Of a DNA stretch of 64,000 nt, positions 1-8,480 are shown one piece after another. The position numbers were made by a program, and so were the translations under genes. Each line of letters opens with the position of its first letter. The stretch's first letter is position 1. The DNA lies in contig JAMBOW010000001.1 in assembly GCA_023715865.1 (NCBI GenBank), forward strand, positions 1,612,001 to 1,676,000. The letters are read 5' to 3'. Below the pieces are notes generated by a model. That model made no database searches. It had not been told where the DNA came from and saw only the letters and a list, made by a program, of their open reading frames with translations. Source of the DNA: Neobacillus mesonae. GTDB taxonomy: Bacteria; Bacillota; Bacilli; Paenibacillales; Paenibacillaceae.

Positions 1-244
1 CTGCTTGATCAATCTTATAAAACTGCAAATACCCAATACTTTCCTCGTCATATTGAATAATGCAACCTTCAACGCCGTCTCTGTCCTCATAAAAATGCTG
101 CTGAACCAGAGGCTCATCATGCACACGGTCTCTTCCTTCATAATACTCAAGTACAGTCGGATCAGACAGCCATTTCAGGAGCAAGTCCTTATCCTGCGGT
201 ACGAGACTCCTTAATCTCAGTTCATCCTGGTCGCATATGCTCAT
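1..244 (-). CDS. GNAT family N-acetyltransferase, 3' part cut by window edge
   Basis: Open frame running off the left edge. It starts at ATG 244, preceded by AGGAGGGAATCTTAGC, a strong ribosome binding site. The 81 visible residues begin MSICDQDELRLRSLVPQD and continue with a KWLSDPTVLEYYEGRD segment. That opening (strand, then LRxLxPxD, then a helix with W and a DPxVxxYYxG turn) is typical of AAC(6')-like GNAT acetyltransferases. The acetyl-CoA binding motif would lie beyond the edge, so substrate and completeness cannot be judged. Read directly from the sequence; family by resemblance. Confidence 0.75.
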   Translation of the reverse strand, partial: MSICDQDELRLRSLVPQDKDLLLKWLSDPTVLEYYEGRDRVHDEPLVQQHFYEDRDGVEGCIIQYDEESIGYLQFYKIDQA

Positions 245-265
245 GCTAAGATTCCCTCCTGGCAC

Positions 266-1021
266 CTATACTTCTCCCCAGAAAATTTGCGTATTATATT
301 CGAAAAACACTTGTCCATCCTGTTGATAGAGGTCAAATATGTCACGCAGTGCATTCATCATCGGTTCATAATTGGGGTGCTCAGGAGAAGGGCTATAGGA
401 AGAAGAGTTAAGTCTCCCCCTTAAGCCTTCAAAGTCAAAAATCTGTCGATTGGGGAATTCTGCTTCATTAAGCTGTTCATTCTTAAAAAAGGAACGCAGC
501 ATATCGGCAGTAATATTGGTATGCTTGACCTCATTGTAGTCGGTTCCATACCTGTGAAGGAGCTCATCATATTTCACTAGAAAAGGGGTGCCTTCTGTAA
601 GACGGGAATTCCACACCAACACCACTTTTCCTCCAGGCTTCAGGATACGATGAAATTCTGCCTTTGCTGCTATTTGATCAAACCAGTGGAAAGATTGAGC
701 ACATACGATATAATCGATCGAATTGTCCTGAAGGTCTGTTTCCTCCGCAGGGCTTGACTGTACCCTAAATTTCGGATTCCCCGACAGTCTAGCTTCAGCT
801 GCCTCTCGCATTTCAGCATTCGGCTCCACAGCAATAACTGAACTTCCTCTTGCCAGCAGCAGCTCTGACATAATGCCTGTGCCTGCACCAATATCCGCAA
901 TAAGACTTGAAGGATTTAAGCCGATCGTTCCATACATGTAATCAAGTGCTTCTGGAGGATAGCTTGGGCGGTATTTTACATACGTATCGACCCGGTTTGA
1001 AAAACGCTCTTTATTATTCAT
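266..1021 (-). CDS. Class I SAM-dependent methyltransferase
   Basis: A 251-residue cytosolic protein of the Methyltransf_11 type. Motif I (IADIGAGTG, about residues 41-49) binds S-adenosylmethionine, the acidic end of strand 2 is VIAVEPN, and an FHWFD motif follows, as in the group of small-molecule methyltransferases of which many Bacilli carry several. The frame can be extended 10 codons upstream to 1051, but ATG 1021 has a GGGAAG site about 10 bases before it and gives the usual MNNKERFSNR start. The substrate is unknown. The gene stands alone, with about 140 bases before the next gene upstream. Confidence 0.88.
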   Translation of the reverse strand: MNNKERFSNRVDTYVKYRPSYPPEALDYMYGTIGLNPSSLIADIGAGTGIMSELLLARGSSVIAVEPNAEMREAAEARLSGNPKFRVQSSPAEETDLQDNSIDYIVCAQSFHWFDQIAAKAEFHRILKPGGKVVLVWNSRLTEGTPFLVKYDELLHRYGTDYNEVKHTNITADMLRSFFKNEQLNEAEFPNRQIFDFEGLRGRLNSSSYSPSPEHPNYEPMMNALRDIFDLYQQDGQVFFEYNTQIFWGEV

Positions 1022-1160
1022 AACAGCGTCACTTCCCTTCATAAGTGTCAAACAATCATATTTAATCTATGTTTATTATACCTTCCATATATGGAATTTA
1101 ATAGTTTATGACAATGATAACAACCATGCAGGATCTTAAGTTCGGAGCACATATATATTA

Positions 1161-1658
1161 CTAAATCAGCTTTGCCATATAGTACTCGTCAATATATACA
1201 CCATTAACCACCAAGGAGTGATGTTTTGTTCCCTCAATGTCAAATCCCATCTTTTGATATAAACCTACAGCTGCCACATTATGTGCCATTACCGTCAGCT
1301 CTATCCGATGTATCTCATGCTCCCTGCACCACTTTTCCATAGCTTGAAAAAGCTGCTTTCCGATACCTCTTCCAGTAAAACGATGTAAAATCCCAATGAC
1401 AACATATGCGGTGTGCTTCTTACGCATTAATTCCGAGCCTATAATACCGAGGTGCCCGATGATCCTCCCCTCATCTACCGCCACTAATATTGTAGAGTGA
1501 CCCGATTCCAGCATTCCCTTTATTCTCTTTTCTTGAGATTCAACGGTTGCTTTTCTTTCACCAGGTTCATACAGCATAAACTCTGTCTCCCGGTCCAGCT
1601 CGTGATTCAGCTTAAATAGCTGGTCTGCATCTTGTATTTGTACCTCTCTAATTTCCAT
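1161..1658 (-). CDS. GNAT family N-acetyltransferase
   Basis: A complete 165-residue GNAT protein. The acetyl-CoA pyrophosphate loop is visible as RFTGRGIGKQLF (the R/Q-x-x-G-x-G/A pattern) near residue 95-106, followed by the HNVAAVGLYQKMGF motif B region that is common in RimI-like and small-molecule acetyltransferases. Start ATG 1658 is preceded by AGGGGGATTACAT. It ends 11 bases from the next gene upstream (AAA ATPase), so the two, and probably the VOC gene above, may be one transcript. Acceptor substrate unknown. Confidence 0.88.
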   Translation of the reverse strand: MEIREVQIQDADQLFKLNHELDRETEFMLYEPGERKATVESQEKRIKGMLESGHSTILVAVDEGRIIGHLGIIGSELMRKKHTAYVVIGILHRFTGRGIGKQLFQAMEKWCREHEIHRIELTVMAHNVAAVGLYQKMGFDIEGTKHHSLVVNGVYIDEYYMAKLI

Positions 1659-1669
1659 ATGTAATCCCC

Positions 1670-2386
1670 CTAATCATCTCTAAACAGCTCATTCAACATC
1701 TGCTTTTTATTTTCCAAAAAACGTCGGGTCACCTGATAGTGCTCCGTATCCTCATATTCGATTGGACCAATGGGCGTTTGATCAAAGCTGAAAATCTCAG
1801 CCTCCGGATATCCGAGCAGAACAGGTGAGTGAGTTGCGATAATAAATTGGGCATGCTGTCTTAGATCATAGATGACTCTAAGGAGTGACAGCTGCCGGGT
1901 CGGAGATAATGCTGCCTCTGGCTCGTCAAGTAGATAGACAGCTCTTTGATTCCCAAACCGATGAACGAACAAGCTCAAAAAAGATTCCCCATGCGACTGA
2001 TGATGCAGTGACTTACCTCCGTAATACTCCAGTGAAGCAGGATCTGTGTCAAGATAGGATGCGAATTGATAAAATGACTCCGCTCGTAAAAAGAATCCAT
2101 TGGTGATTTTTGGCATCCAAGACAGTCTAATATAATCTCCAAGCGCAGACTCTGCAGCTTCCACATCATAAATGTTGTTTCTGCCGCCGCCAGCCGTATG
2201 AAAACCGCATTGATACGCTATAGCTTCAAGAAGAGTTGATTTTCCGGAGCCGTTCTCGCCGACAAAGAAAGATACAGGCTTGTTAAACTGGATTTCCTCC
2301 ATATTTATAATAGAAGGAATGTTAAAGGGATAGGCCTGACCATTTTCAATTTTTTCTTGAAGCAAACGAACACTTCTCAAATACAT
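1670..2386 (-). CDS. AAA family ATPase (SMC/ABC-type P-loop ATPase, stand-alone)
   Basis: A 238-residue ABC-like ATPase without membrane domain. Walker A is GENGSGKST at about residue 43-51, an SHGES segment stands where the ABC signature is expected, Walker B is VYLLDEPEAALSP, and a THSP switch histidine follows. This layout matches the small AAA_21/AAA_23-type ATPases related to SMC and RecF rather than transporter subunits. ATG 2386 is preferred over GTG 2392 because GAGGAGG lies six bases before it. Nine bases separate it from the VOC gene. Role unknown; no nuclease or toxin partner is adjacent. Confidence 0.85.
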   Translation of the reverse strand: MYLRSVRLLQEKIENGQAYPFNIPSIINMEEIQFNKPVSFFVGENGSGKSTLLEAIAYQCGFHTAGGGRNNIYDVEAAESALGDYIRLSWMPKITNGFFLRAESFYQFASYLDTDPASLEYYGGKSLHHQSHGESFLSLFVHRFGNQRAVYLLDEPEAALSPTRQLSLLRVIYDLRQHAQFIIATHSPVLLGYPEAEIFSFDQTPIGPIEYEDTEHYQVTRRFLENKKQMLNELFRDD

Positions 2387-2400
2387 ATTCACCCTCCTCG

Positions 2401-2763
2401 TTACTCTGGTTCAAAGAATAATAGACGGTTTCCCGACGGATCTGTAATCAGCATTTCGATTGTGTTCCAGGGCGTCCTTTCGATTCCCGGCTTGGCGTAA
2501 CGATAGTCTTTGGAACCTAAAAGCTGATGGTATTCCTTGAGACCTGTTACTTGAATTCGAATCGCTGAACCCGGTGTACTATCACCATGGTGTTCTGATA
2601 AATGAATGATCACATTATTTTTCGATACCTGCATATACATAGGGAAGTTTTCACCAAACTGATGTTCAAAATCTAATACGAAATTTAGATATTCAATATA
2701 AAATAGCTTGGTTAATGGTACATCAAACATTCTAAGAATGGGCGATACTTGCATCATTTCCAT
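2401..2763 (-). CDS. VOC (glyoxalase/bleomycin-resistance fold) protein
   Basis: A 120-residue protein of the vicinal oxygen chelate superfamily, of the glyoxalase-like type often named bleomycin resistance protein. It opens with SPILRMFDVPLTKLFYIEYLNF, the paired beta-alpha-beta start, and closes with the usual DPSGNRLLFFEP metal-ligand strand. A histidine pair lies in the middle (SEHHGD). Start ATG 2763 follows GAGGAGGCCGTACA. Transcribed with the AAA ATPase and GNAT genes just downstream. Enzymatic activity cannot be told from sequence; binding proteins and enzymes both occur in this family. Confidence 0.87.
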   Translation of the reverse strand: MEMMQVSPILRMFDVPLTKLFYIEYLNFVLDFEHQFGENFPMYMQVSKNNVIIHLSEHHGDSTPGSAIRIQVTGLKEYHQLLGSKDYRYAKPGIERTPWNTIEMLITDPSGNRLLFFEPE

Positions 2764-2783
2764 TGTACGGCCTCCTCTTCATA

Positions 2784-2819
2784 CAAAAAAAGACCGTAAC
2801 TGTTACTGCTAATACGGTC
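2784..2819 (-). terminator. Rho-independent terminator after the GNAT gene at 2850
   Basis: A 7-bp stem, gaccgta at 2792-2798 and tacggtc at 2813-2819, followed on the minus strand by a run of T (A-run 2783-2791). It lies just past the stop at 2850 and before the VOC start at 2763. Confidence 0.8.
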
Positions 2820-2849
2820 CTGACTATATGTACTAATATAAATATACTA

Positions 2850-3380
2850 TCATTTAGGAGAAGGATTCCCCAACTCTTTAACAAAATAAAGGAGCAAATC
2901 ATCGTTAACTTGTACGGTTTCTCCCTCAACAACCTCCCGATTATGGTTCATCAAACCATTTCCATCAGGAATATAACCTCTTTTGCAATAAATACGCTGT
3001 GCTGCGGCAAAATCCTTGTATAACCCCATTCCAATGCCAATGCTGTCATATGAATTATAGGCTGCAATGCTCTCAAATTCTTCAATCAGCTGGTTTCCGA
3101 TCCCTCTTCGGCGAAATTCAGGAAAAATGTTAACATCATTAATTTCAGGAATCCCCTGGGCTCTAAAATACAAATAATCTGACTCAAATTTCAGATGGGC
3201 ACACCCGGCAAGCATCTGCTCATCCAAATAGACTAGAAGAGTAACCCTTAGGCCGATTCTGTTCTCGTGCAGGCATCTGTCATAAAATGAGTCGGCACGC
3301 ACAATTTTGTGGCGCTCAAAAGCTTTTTTCCATTGTTCGAGTGTTTCCTCTGAATCCAGTCTTACAAGAATCATGGACAT
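2850..3380 (-). CDS. GNAT family N-acetyltransferase
   Basis: A complete 176-residue GNAT protein. The CoA loop reads FRRRGIGNQL (about residue 105-114) and is followed by GLYKDFAAAQRIYCKRGY, the typical motif B helix and strand. The frame begins at GTG 3392, but ATG 3380 is chosen because GAGG is six bases upstream of it. It is flanked by its own terminator downstream, so it is probably monocistronic. The substrate is unknown. Confidence 0.86.
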   Translation of the reverse strand: MSMILVRLDSEETLEQWKKAFERHKIVRADSFYDRCLHENRIGLRVTLLVYLDEQMLAGCAHLKFESDYLYFRAQGIPEINDVNIFPEFRRRGIGNQLIEEFESIAAYNSYDSIGIGMGLYKDFAAAQRIYCKRGYIPDGNGLMNHNREVVEGETVQVNDDLLLYFVKELGNPSPK

Positions 3381-3531
3381 TATCAACCTCACATTTAGAA
3401 ATTTAAAGCTTCGTAGAAGATAGTTATTATTATAGATTATATGCCTTTTTTATAAGTGTTGCTATAGGAAAGCGTAATCTCTTTTTTTTAAATGGACACA
3501 ATCAAAAGCAATCTTGTCTTCTATAGAAAAA

Positions 3532-3558
3532 CAAACGATAGTGTCACACTACCGTTTG
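3532..3558 (-). terminator. Rho-independent terminator after the P-loop gene at 3580
   Basis: Inverted repeat caaacgatagtg (3532-3543) and cactaccgtttg (3547-3558) with a three-base loop and one mismatch. On the minus strand it is followed by TTTTTCT. It closes the gene ending at 3580. Confidence 0.75.
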
Positions 3559-3579
3559 CCCATTTTACATTGTCTATAA

Positions 3580-4098
3580 TTATGCCCTGATCTCAAGCGG
3601 ATAACGGAAACTCCAGTAATTGTTCACCCATTTACGAATTAGCTTCCCTACTTCATCGAGTGATAAGGAAGTGGTATCCATTGTCGTCACTGGAGGATTG
3701 AACAGTGTATGTTCATTTTGTAGCAGCTGATGAGCTAGCTGCATATTTTCCCGAATCACTGCTTCAGAGGCACCCTTTTCTCTCAATCTGTGCTCTCGTA
3801 CATCATCGCTGCAATGCAAATTGATGTAATAAATTTGACTAAAACGATCCCTATAATCGCTCTCCTGAATCGTTTCCGGGGTCAGAGTCCCGACAAGTAT
3901 AGTTCCACGCTCACTCAAAGAAACTTGGTAAGCCACCTGCAGCAAATGATCCAACGACAAAGGAGAATAAGAGCTTTCCTCCTCCGGGTGGAGATCAAAC
4001 ACATCAAAATCAGGGAGTAAACTGCGCAGGTAAGGAACGACCGACGATTTCCCAACACAACTTGCACCTGTAACGACAAATAACGGAGTCTTAGGCAT
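3580..4098 (-). CDS. P-loop nucleoside/shikimate kinase-like AAA protein
   Basis: A 172-residue protein with an N-terminal P-loop (GASCVGKSS, residues 10-18) right after the first strand, and a later ILVGTLTPE strand, a layout shared with small nucleotide or antibiotic kinases. No specific substrate motif was recognised. The open frame extends to 4179, but ATG 4098 (MPKTPLFVV) has AGAGGAG nine bases upstream and removes an unlikely extension. It stands alone between terminators. Function beyond nucleotide binding is inference. Confidence 0.75.
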   Translation of the reverse strand: MPKTPLFVVTGASCVGKSSVVPYLRSLLPDFDVFDLHPEEESSYSPLSLDHLLQVAYQVSLSERGTILVGTLTPETIQESDYRDRFSQIYYINLHCSDDVREHRLREKGASEAVIRENMQLAHQLLQNEHTLFNPPVTTMDTTSLSLDEVGKLIRKWVNNYWSFRYPLEIRA

Positions 4099-4270
4099 AA
4101 CTTGCATCTCCTCTGCTATGTAGTGTAACCGTTTGCCAATAATGAGAGGGCTTTCAAAGCCTATACCTAAGGTTAACACATTTAGATCAAGGATTGGAAC
4201 CTATAAGTTCATCAATTTGTCACCAAATAATTTTTTTAATCCATCATCACTCAAAAACAATCTTTCATTG

Positions 4271-5275
4271 CTACCAAGGAAAATTACCGATATCTTGCAG
4301 CACATCATCAATCTCCCGCAGTTCCTCTCGAGTCAATGACGGATAAGTTAGCGTTGCAGCATTTTCTTCAATCTGACTCACCCTGCTTGCTCCGATAAGC
4401 ACTGAGGTCACACCTTCTTCACGAAGTGCCCAGGACAGTGACATTTGTGCCAAGGTCTGACCCCGCCGGGCAGCAATGGATTCAAGCTTACGAAACTTGG
4501 ATAGCCGCTCCCTATTTACTGCTTCCGGCTTCATTGTAAGCTGACCTGTGCTAAGTTCCTCTTCCAGCTTGTTGATATATTTACCTGTCAACTGACCGCG
4601 TCCGAGCGGACAAAAAGCAATCGAGCCTACCCCCTGCTCAGCTAGCACCGTTGTCAATTCGTCCTCAATCCATCGATTAAGCATGGAATAGTTTGGCTGA
4701 TGAACTAGTAGCGGTGTACCCAACTGCTTTAATATCACTGCTGCTTGCTTCGTTTCTTCAGGACCGTAATTGGATAATCCGACGTACAGAGCTTTCCCCT
4801 GCTTCACTGCATGTGCGAGCGCACTCATAGATTCCTCGAGCGGTGTATTAGGATCAGGTCTGTGATGATAGAAAATATCTACGTAATCAAGCCCCATCCT
4901 TATCAGGCTTTGGTCCAAGCTTGCAAGCAAATTTTTACGAGACCCCCACTCTCCGTAAGGTCCCGGCCACATGTAATAGCCTGCTTTTGTGGATATAAGG
5001 AGCTCATCACGATAAGGTGCAAGATCTTTTTTAAGCACTTGCCCGAAAGTTTCCTCGGCAGAACCTGCAGGGGGCCCGTAATTATTCGCTAAATCAAAAT
5101 GGGTAATTCCCAAATCAAAAGCACGGCGCAGCATAGCACGGGATTCTTCAAAAGGTTTATTCGCGCCAAAGTTTTGCCACAATCCCAGCGAGATTGCAGG
5201 GAAATGAATACCGCTTTTCCCTGAGCGTACATATTTCATTTCTTCATATCGTCTATCACTAGCCTGATATCTCAT
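4271..5275 (-). CDS. Aldo/keto reductase, YghZ/L-glyceraldehyde-3-phosphate reductase type
   Basis: A 334-residue NADPH-dependent aldo/keto reductase. The catalytic tetrad is visible: D61 and Y66 in FDLANNYG, K97 in STKAGYY, and histidine 137/138 in IFYHHRPD. The long loop WPGPYGEWGSRK after the lysine strand is characteristic of the AKR14/YghZ group, which reduces L-glyceraldehyde 3-phosphate and methylglyoxal-like aldehydes. The C-terminal nucleotide site (VLIGASRVSQIEEN) is complete. Start ATG 5275 follows GAGGAGAATCAGAC. Role here, probably detoxification of sugar aldehydes, is inferred from the family. Confidence 0.9.
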   Translation of the reverse strand: MRYQASDRRYEEMKYVRSGKSGIHFPAISLGLWQNFGANKPFEESRAMLRRAFDLGITHFDLANNYGPPAGSAEETFGQVLKKDLAPYRDELLISTKAGYYMWPGPYGEWGSRKNLLASLDQSLIRMGLDYVDIFYHHRPDPNTPLEESMSALAHAVKQGKALYVGLSNYGPEETKQAAVILKQLGTPLLVHQPNYSMLNRWIEDELTTVLAEQGVGSIAFCPLGRGQLTGKYINKLEEELSTGQLTMKPEAVNRERLSKFRKLESIAARRGQTLAQMSLSWALREEGVTSVLIGASRVSQIEENAATLTYPSLTREELREIDDVLQDIGNFPW

Positions 5276-5402
5276 GTCTGATTCTCCTCTAACTAGATTA
5301 ATTTGTAGATATAATAAAACATATCTCCATCAAATCTTAACTAGAGAAGACCTTATGTTCTATATGGCAATGTATTATGTTTATGGTTTAATGTATGCTT
5401 TT

Positions 5403-6830
5403 TTAGAATTTCTTCTTCCATTCAGGAAGCTCATCCAACGTAATAACGTAAGGGCTGTTATACACCTTGGTTAAATGATTCGGTTCATTCTGGATTCCAT
5501 CTCTAATAAACTCGCCTGCCCAAGTGACGAACCAGCTCCAATCTGCATGATATACCTGAAGCAATTCGGGATCCGGTATAGGACCATTTTCCGTCATAGA
5601 GATGATTTTATTGTCATTCACCAATGCCTTCAGATTTTCGTACCGGTTACTTACCGCCCCATAGTTACCTGCGCCAGGATAACTGTCAATACTAACGATA
5701 TCCACATAATCGTCGCCGGGATACCATTCTGTTTGTTCGGAATTCCACACCCAGATCAGATTATCCAGCTTATGGACATTTGTAAACCGATCGTACATTA
5801 GTCGATACAGCTCTTTAGCTGGCTCCGGCCCCTTCGAACCCCACCAGAACCATCCTCCCTCTGCTTCATGAAGCGGTCTCCATAGTACTGGCACTTTCTC
5901 CTTCTGAAGCCTTTTGAGCTGAACTGCGATGGCGTCCAAGTCTCGGATTAGCAGCTGATATTCCTCTGAATCAGGGTGGGACATCGCATATTGGATATCG
6001 AATGTAGTCGCTTCCGTGTAAAAGCCTCTCCACCATTCCTTACCCGGTTGATCTATTAAATCTTTCGGAGCATTCCAATGCCAGGCAAAGGTTACAATTC
6101 CTCCAAGCTCATCCCATTCAATCGCGTGTTCAACATCTAATGGTAGGGTGCCCCTCTCCGTCCTCGAAGGAGAATAATCCATCATATCAAGACCAAGAAC
6201 AGCCGGTTTTTTTCCCAGGAATTCAAATATCCAGTTGGCATCCTCCAGCGTCTGCTGGCCTGATAATATATGCTGACCATATTCTGACATTAAATAGTTA
6301 TACAATGCTTTTGCTTCTTTGCTTGCATTAGAATTGATCAATTGATCATTCAGCTGATGCGGCCTCGGGTCCTCTGCTTTTTCTAAACGAAGATAATCGA
6401 TAAGATACCACCCCCAATTGTTTTGCAGGCTGATTTGTGTCGTACCCGCTTCCAGCAGCACTTTTCCTGCCACCACTTCCGTGAATTCATTTATCCCAGG
6501 AAGAGTCATCTCGCCTAGTGGATTATCTGCCACAATAAGACTCGTATTTTTACTGCCATAGGGCGCCTGGTAACCAACATTCAAATTGTACAGAGCTGTC
6601 TCTGGAACGTTGACCTCAATGGTTAATTTGTCATTTACTTCATCAAATCCCCCAACGTACCCCGTACCAGAAAATCCGTCTAAATCACTTATCACCTCAA
6701 CACCTGACATTACACCGTCTTCTGCTTCAAAAATAATGGATGCCGCTTCCATTCTCATCTCGTTCGAAGATATCAATATACAAGTCAAAATGACAATGCT
6801 GCATAAGCATAGAGTTCTTATCCGATACAT
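5403..6830 (-). CDS. Secreted GH26 endo-beta-1,4-mannanase with N-terminal CBM35-like module
   Basis: A 475-residue exported enzyme. A signal peptide covers residues 1-30 (cleavage near MEAA). Residues about 33-152 form a CBM35/CBM6-like beta-sandwich (FEAED start, GWYLIDYLRLE end). Residues about 175-475 are a GH26 barrel: acid/base E322 in RPLHEAEGGWFWWG and nucleophile E414 in SMTENGP. GH26 enzymes of this form cut beta-1,4-mannan internally. ATG 6830 follows AGGAGGGCGAAGT. It is divergent from an AraC regulator, with a possible catabolite operator between them. Together with the beta-mannosidase-like GH2 at 21625 it suggests mannan or glucomannan use; this pairing is inference. Confidence 0.93.
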   Translation of the reverse strand: MYRIRTLCLCSIVILTCILISSNEMRMEAASIIFEAEDGVMSGVEVISDLDGFSGTGYVGGFDEVNDKLTIEVNVPETALYNLNVGYQAPYGSKNTSLIVADNPLGEMTLPGINEFTEVVAGKVLLEAGTTQISLQNNWGWYLIDYLRLEKAEDPRPHQLNDQLINSNASKEAKALYNYLMSEYGQHILSGQQTLEDANWIFEFLGKKPAVLGLDMMDYSPSRTERGTLPLDVEHAIEWDELGGIVTFAWHWNAPKDLIDQPGKEWWRGFYTEATTFDIQYAMSHPDSEEYQLLIRDLDAIAVQLKRLQKEKVPVLWRPLHEAEGGWFWWGSKGPEPAKELYRLMYDRFTNVHKLDNLIWVWNSEQTEWYPGDDYVDIVSIDSYPGAGNYGAVSNRYENLKALVNDNKIISMTENGPIPDPELLQVYHADWSWFVTWAGEFIRDGIQNEPNHLTKVYNSPYVITLDELPEWKKKF

Positions 6831-6895
6831 ACTTCGCCCTCCTGTACTTGATATCCATCATTCGGAGCAATCACACGAGAATGAACAACCCTTAT

Positions 6896-6909
6896 ATAAA
6901 GCGCTTACA
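6896..6909 (-). promoter_or_regulatory. Candidate cre (CcpA) site upstream of the mannanase gene
   Basis: On the minus strand the bases read TGTAAGCGCTTTAT, matching the Bacillus cre consensus TGWAANCGNTNNCA except at the last two positions. It lies 66-79 bases before the GH26 start, where it could repress by glucose. Resemblance only. Confidence 0.5.
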
Positions 6910-6992
6910 ACATGATGGACCACCTCCCTTCACAACTTTGTATGATATGATGGATGAATTCTCAGTAATCTATGTTCATAAGGGGCGTTGTC

Positions 6993-7820
6993 ATGATTGA
7001 ATTTGTTGCTCGCAGTCCGCATCTGCAGAATTTGTATCTCATTCAATACGGCATGGAAGCATGTACGCCTGGTCACCAATTTGGCCCTTCCACTCGGGAA
7101 TATTACAAAATTCATTACATCATTGATGGAGAGGGTGTATTTGAATACGGTGGACGCACCTATTCTCTGAAAAAGGGGGATGGATTCCTGCTGTGTCCAG
7201 GTGAGGTCGCATTTTATAAGGCTGATCTTGACCGTCCATGGCATTATTGCTGGATCGGTTTTAATGGGAATGCCGCCCAAGCACTGCTTCTTGAAGCCGC
7301 ACTTTCTAACGAGCACCCTGTGTTCTCCTTAGATGAAGATATCCCTGCCCGCTATGTTCAGATGATGATAGAAACAGATTCCAGCGAGCCGGGACGAAAT
7401 CTTTATTTAAACGGTCTTCTGCAAATGTATTTTGGGGCCCTTACACAGCACCGTGCGGAAGCTCGCTCAAACATAGAGCCTCATACCGGTAAAGTAAATT
7501 ATGTGCAGCAGGTCATCGATTTTATCGAATTAAATTATGACAGTAAAATCACTATTGAAGGAATTGCCAGAACAATCGGCTTACAACGCAATTACTTAGG
7601 ACATTTGTTCAAGGAACATACCAATCTCAGTATTCAAAGCTTCCTCATTCAATACAGAATGAATAAAGCATGTGAATGGCTTCAGCAAGATAACCTGTCA
7701 ATCGGCGACGCTGCGCGTTCAGTAGGATATCATGATCCTTTGCTCTTCTCAAAAACATTTAAAAAAACGTTTGGGATCTCTCCGACCGAATACCGGAAAC
7801 AGTTGACCTATACTAAATAA
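6993..7820 (+). CDS. AraC family transcriptional regulator (cupin sensor + HTH_18)
   Basis: A 275-residue regulator. The N-terminal half (about residues 15-130) is the AraC-type cupin sensor: a FGPSTREYYKIHYIIDGEG opening, then YSLKKGDGFLLCPGE. The C-terminal 100 residues hold two helix-turn-helix motifs, with the second signature GDAARSVGYHDPLLFSKTFK near the end. ATG 6993 is chosen over 6972 because AAGGGG lies seven bases upstream. It is divergent from the GH26 mannanase and probably activates it in response to a mannan-derived sugar; that link is by position only. Confidence 0.9.
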   Translation: MIEFVARSPHLQNLYLIQYGMEACTPGHQFGPSTREYYKIHYIIDGEGVFEYGGRTYSLKKGDGFLLCPGEVAFYKADLDRPWHYCWIGFNGNAAQALLLEAALSNEHPVFSLDEDIPARYVQMMIETDSSEPGRNLYLNGLLQMYFGALTQHRAEARSNIEPHTGKVNYVQQVIDFIELNYDSKITIEGIARTIGLQRNYLGHLFKEHTNLSIQSFLIQYRMNKACEWLQQDNLSIGDAARSVGYHDPLLFSKTFKKTFGISPTEYRKQLTYTK

Positions 7821-7837
7821 TCAAATGAACATAAAAG

Positions 7838-7870
7838 AAAGAAGAGCCCAAATAAACCGGATTCTTCTTT
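7838..7870. terminator. Weak bidirectional terminator between araC-type gene and ASCH gene
   Basis: AAAGAAGA at 7838-7845 pairs with TCTTCTTT at 7863-7870, with a 17-base loop. It lies between two convergent genes. The T-rich arm serves both directions, but the stem is AT-rich and the loop is long. Confidence 0.4.
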
Positions 7871-7877
7871 GTTGGAT

Positions 7878-8327
7878 CTATAACTTATTCAGCAAAGCCT
7901 GCTCAAGACGAGGATTGGCTGCTAGATTCATATAGGACTGTGGAGGGTTGAACTGATAAGCTCCTTTTAGCAACTCAAGCGACAGCGGTGTAAATTCTTT
8001 GCAGGATAGAATCGGAATCGCATACCCAGCCGTCAGACCGCTGAAGTATTCTCGAATGCCCGGTCCTGAGCCAGGCTCGTGCTGCTCTGCTATTGAAGCA
8101 AGCTTCTCTATTTCTTCATGGATCGGCATCCCGAATTCAATGAAAGCTTTGATCTGTTTAACAGGAGAGGATACGTATACGAATGCAGCAGCAGGTTCTT
8201 TAATAAACCTTCGGCGAAATTCAATCGTCTTCTTTCCATTTATGATTTCCTGGTAAGGCCCTGGCTGCAGGCTCAATATAATATACCGCTTCGGCAGATC
8301 GAGGGAAAGCTGTAATTGCTCATTCAT
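7878..8327 (-). CDS. ASCH domain protein
   Basis: A 149-residue protein. The stretch ILSLQPGPYQEIINGKKT followed by an EFRRRF segment and a VYVSSP strand matches the ASCH domain, a PUA-like fold suspected to bind RNA. In this family the lysine after the NG turn and the ExR pair are the conserved positions, and both are present. Start ATG 8327 follows AGAAGGAGAGG. It converges on the AraC gene and has no obvious operon partner. RNA binding is known only as a family expectation. Confidence 0.8.
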   Translation of the reverse strand: MNEQLQLSLDLPKRYIILSLQPGPYQEIINGKKTIEFRRRFIKEPAAAFVYVSSPVKQIKAFIEFGMPIHEEIEKLASIAEQHEPGSGPGIREYFSGLTAGYAIPILSCKEFTPLSLELLKGAYQFNPPQSYMNLAANPRLEQALLNKL

Positions 8328-8433
8328 AGCGTGAACCTCTCCTTCTTTATCTGTTTCTAAAGATTATTTCGTCATAAAGAAGGGGGAACCCTGCTGATTT
8401 AATCGGTGGTTACTTAAGAATTAGGAACCAATT

Positions 8434-8469
8434 ATCATAAAGGACTGCTCTTATGCAGTCCTTTATGAT
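8434..8469. terminator. Terminator-like 15-bp hairpin after the fructan operon
   Basis: Perfect inverted repeat: atcataaaggactgc (8434-8448), loop tcttat, gcagtcctttatgat (8455-8469). It lies 12 bases past the stop of the giant GH32 gene. There is no clean T-run, but the stem is strong and marks the operon end. Confidence 0.65.
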
Positions 8470-8480
8470 ATTCTCCTAAA

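Noticed and set aside
1670..2386. AAA ATPase as part of a phage-defence pair (OLD/Gabija type)
   Set aside because: No adjacent nuclease, helicase or toxin; the neighbours are a VOC protein and GNAT proteins. The ATPase is short and has no TOPRIM domain.
1..3380. Three GNAT genes as a resistance island
   Set aside because: GNAT genes are common in Bacilli; no mobile element, integrase or promoter cluster supports an island.
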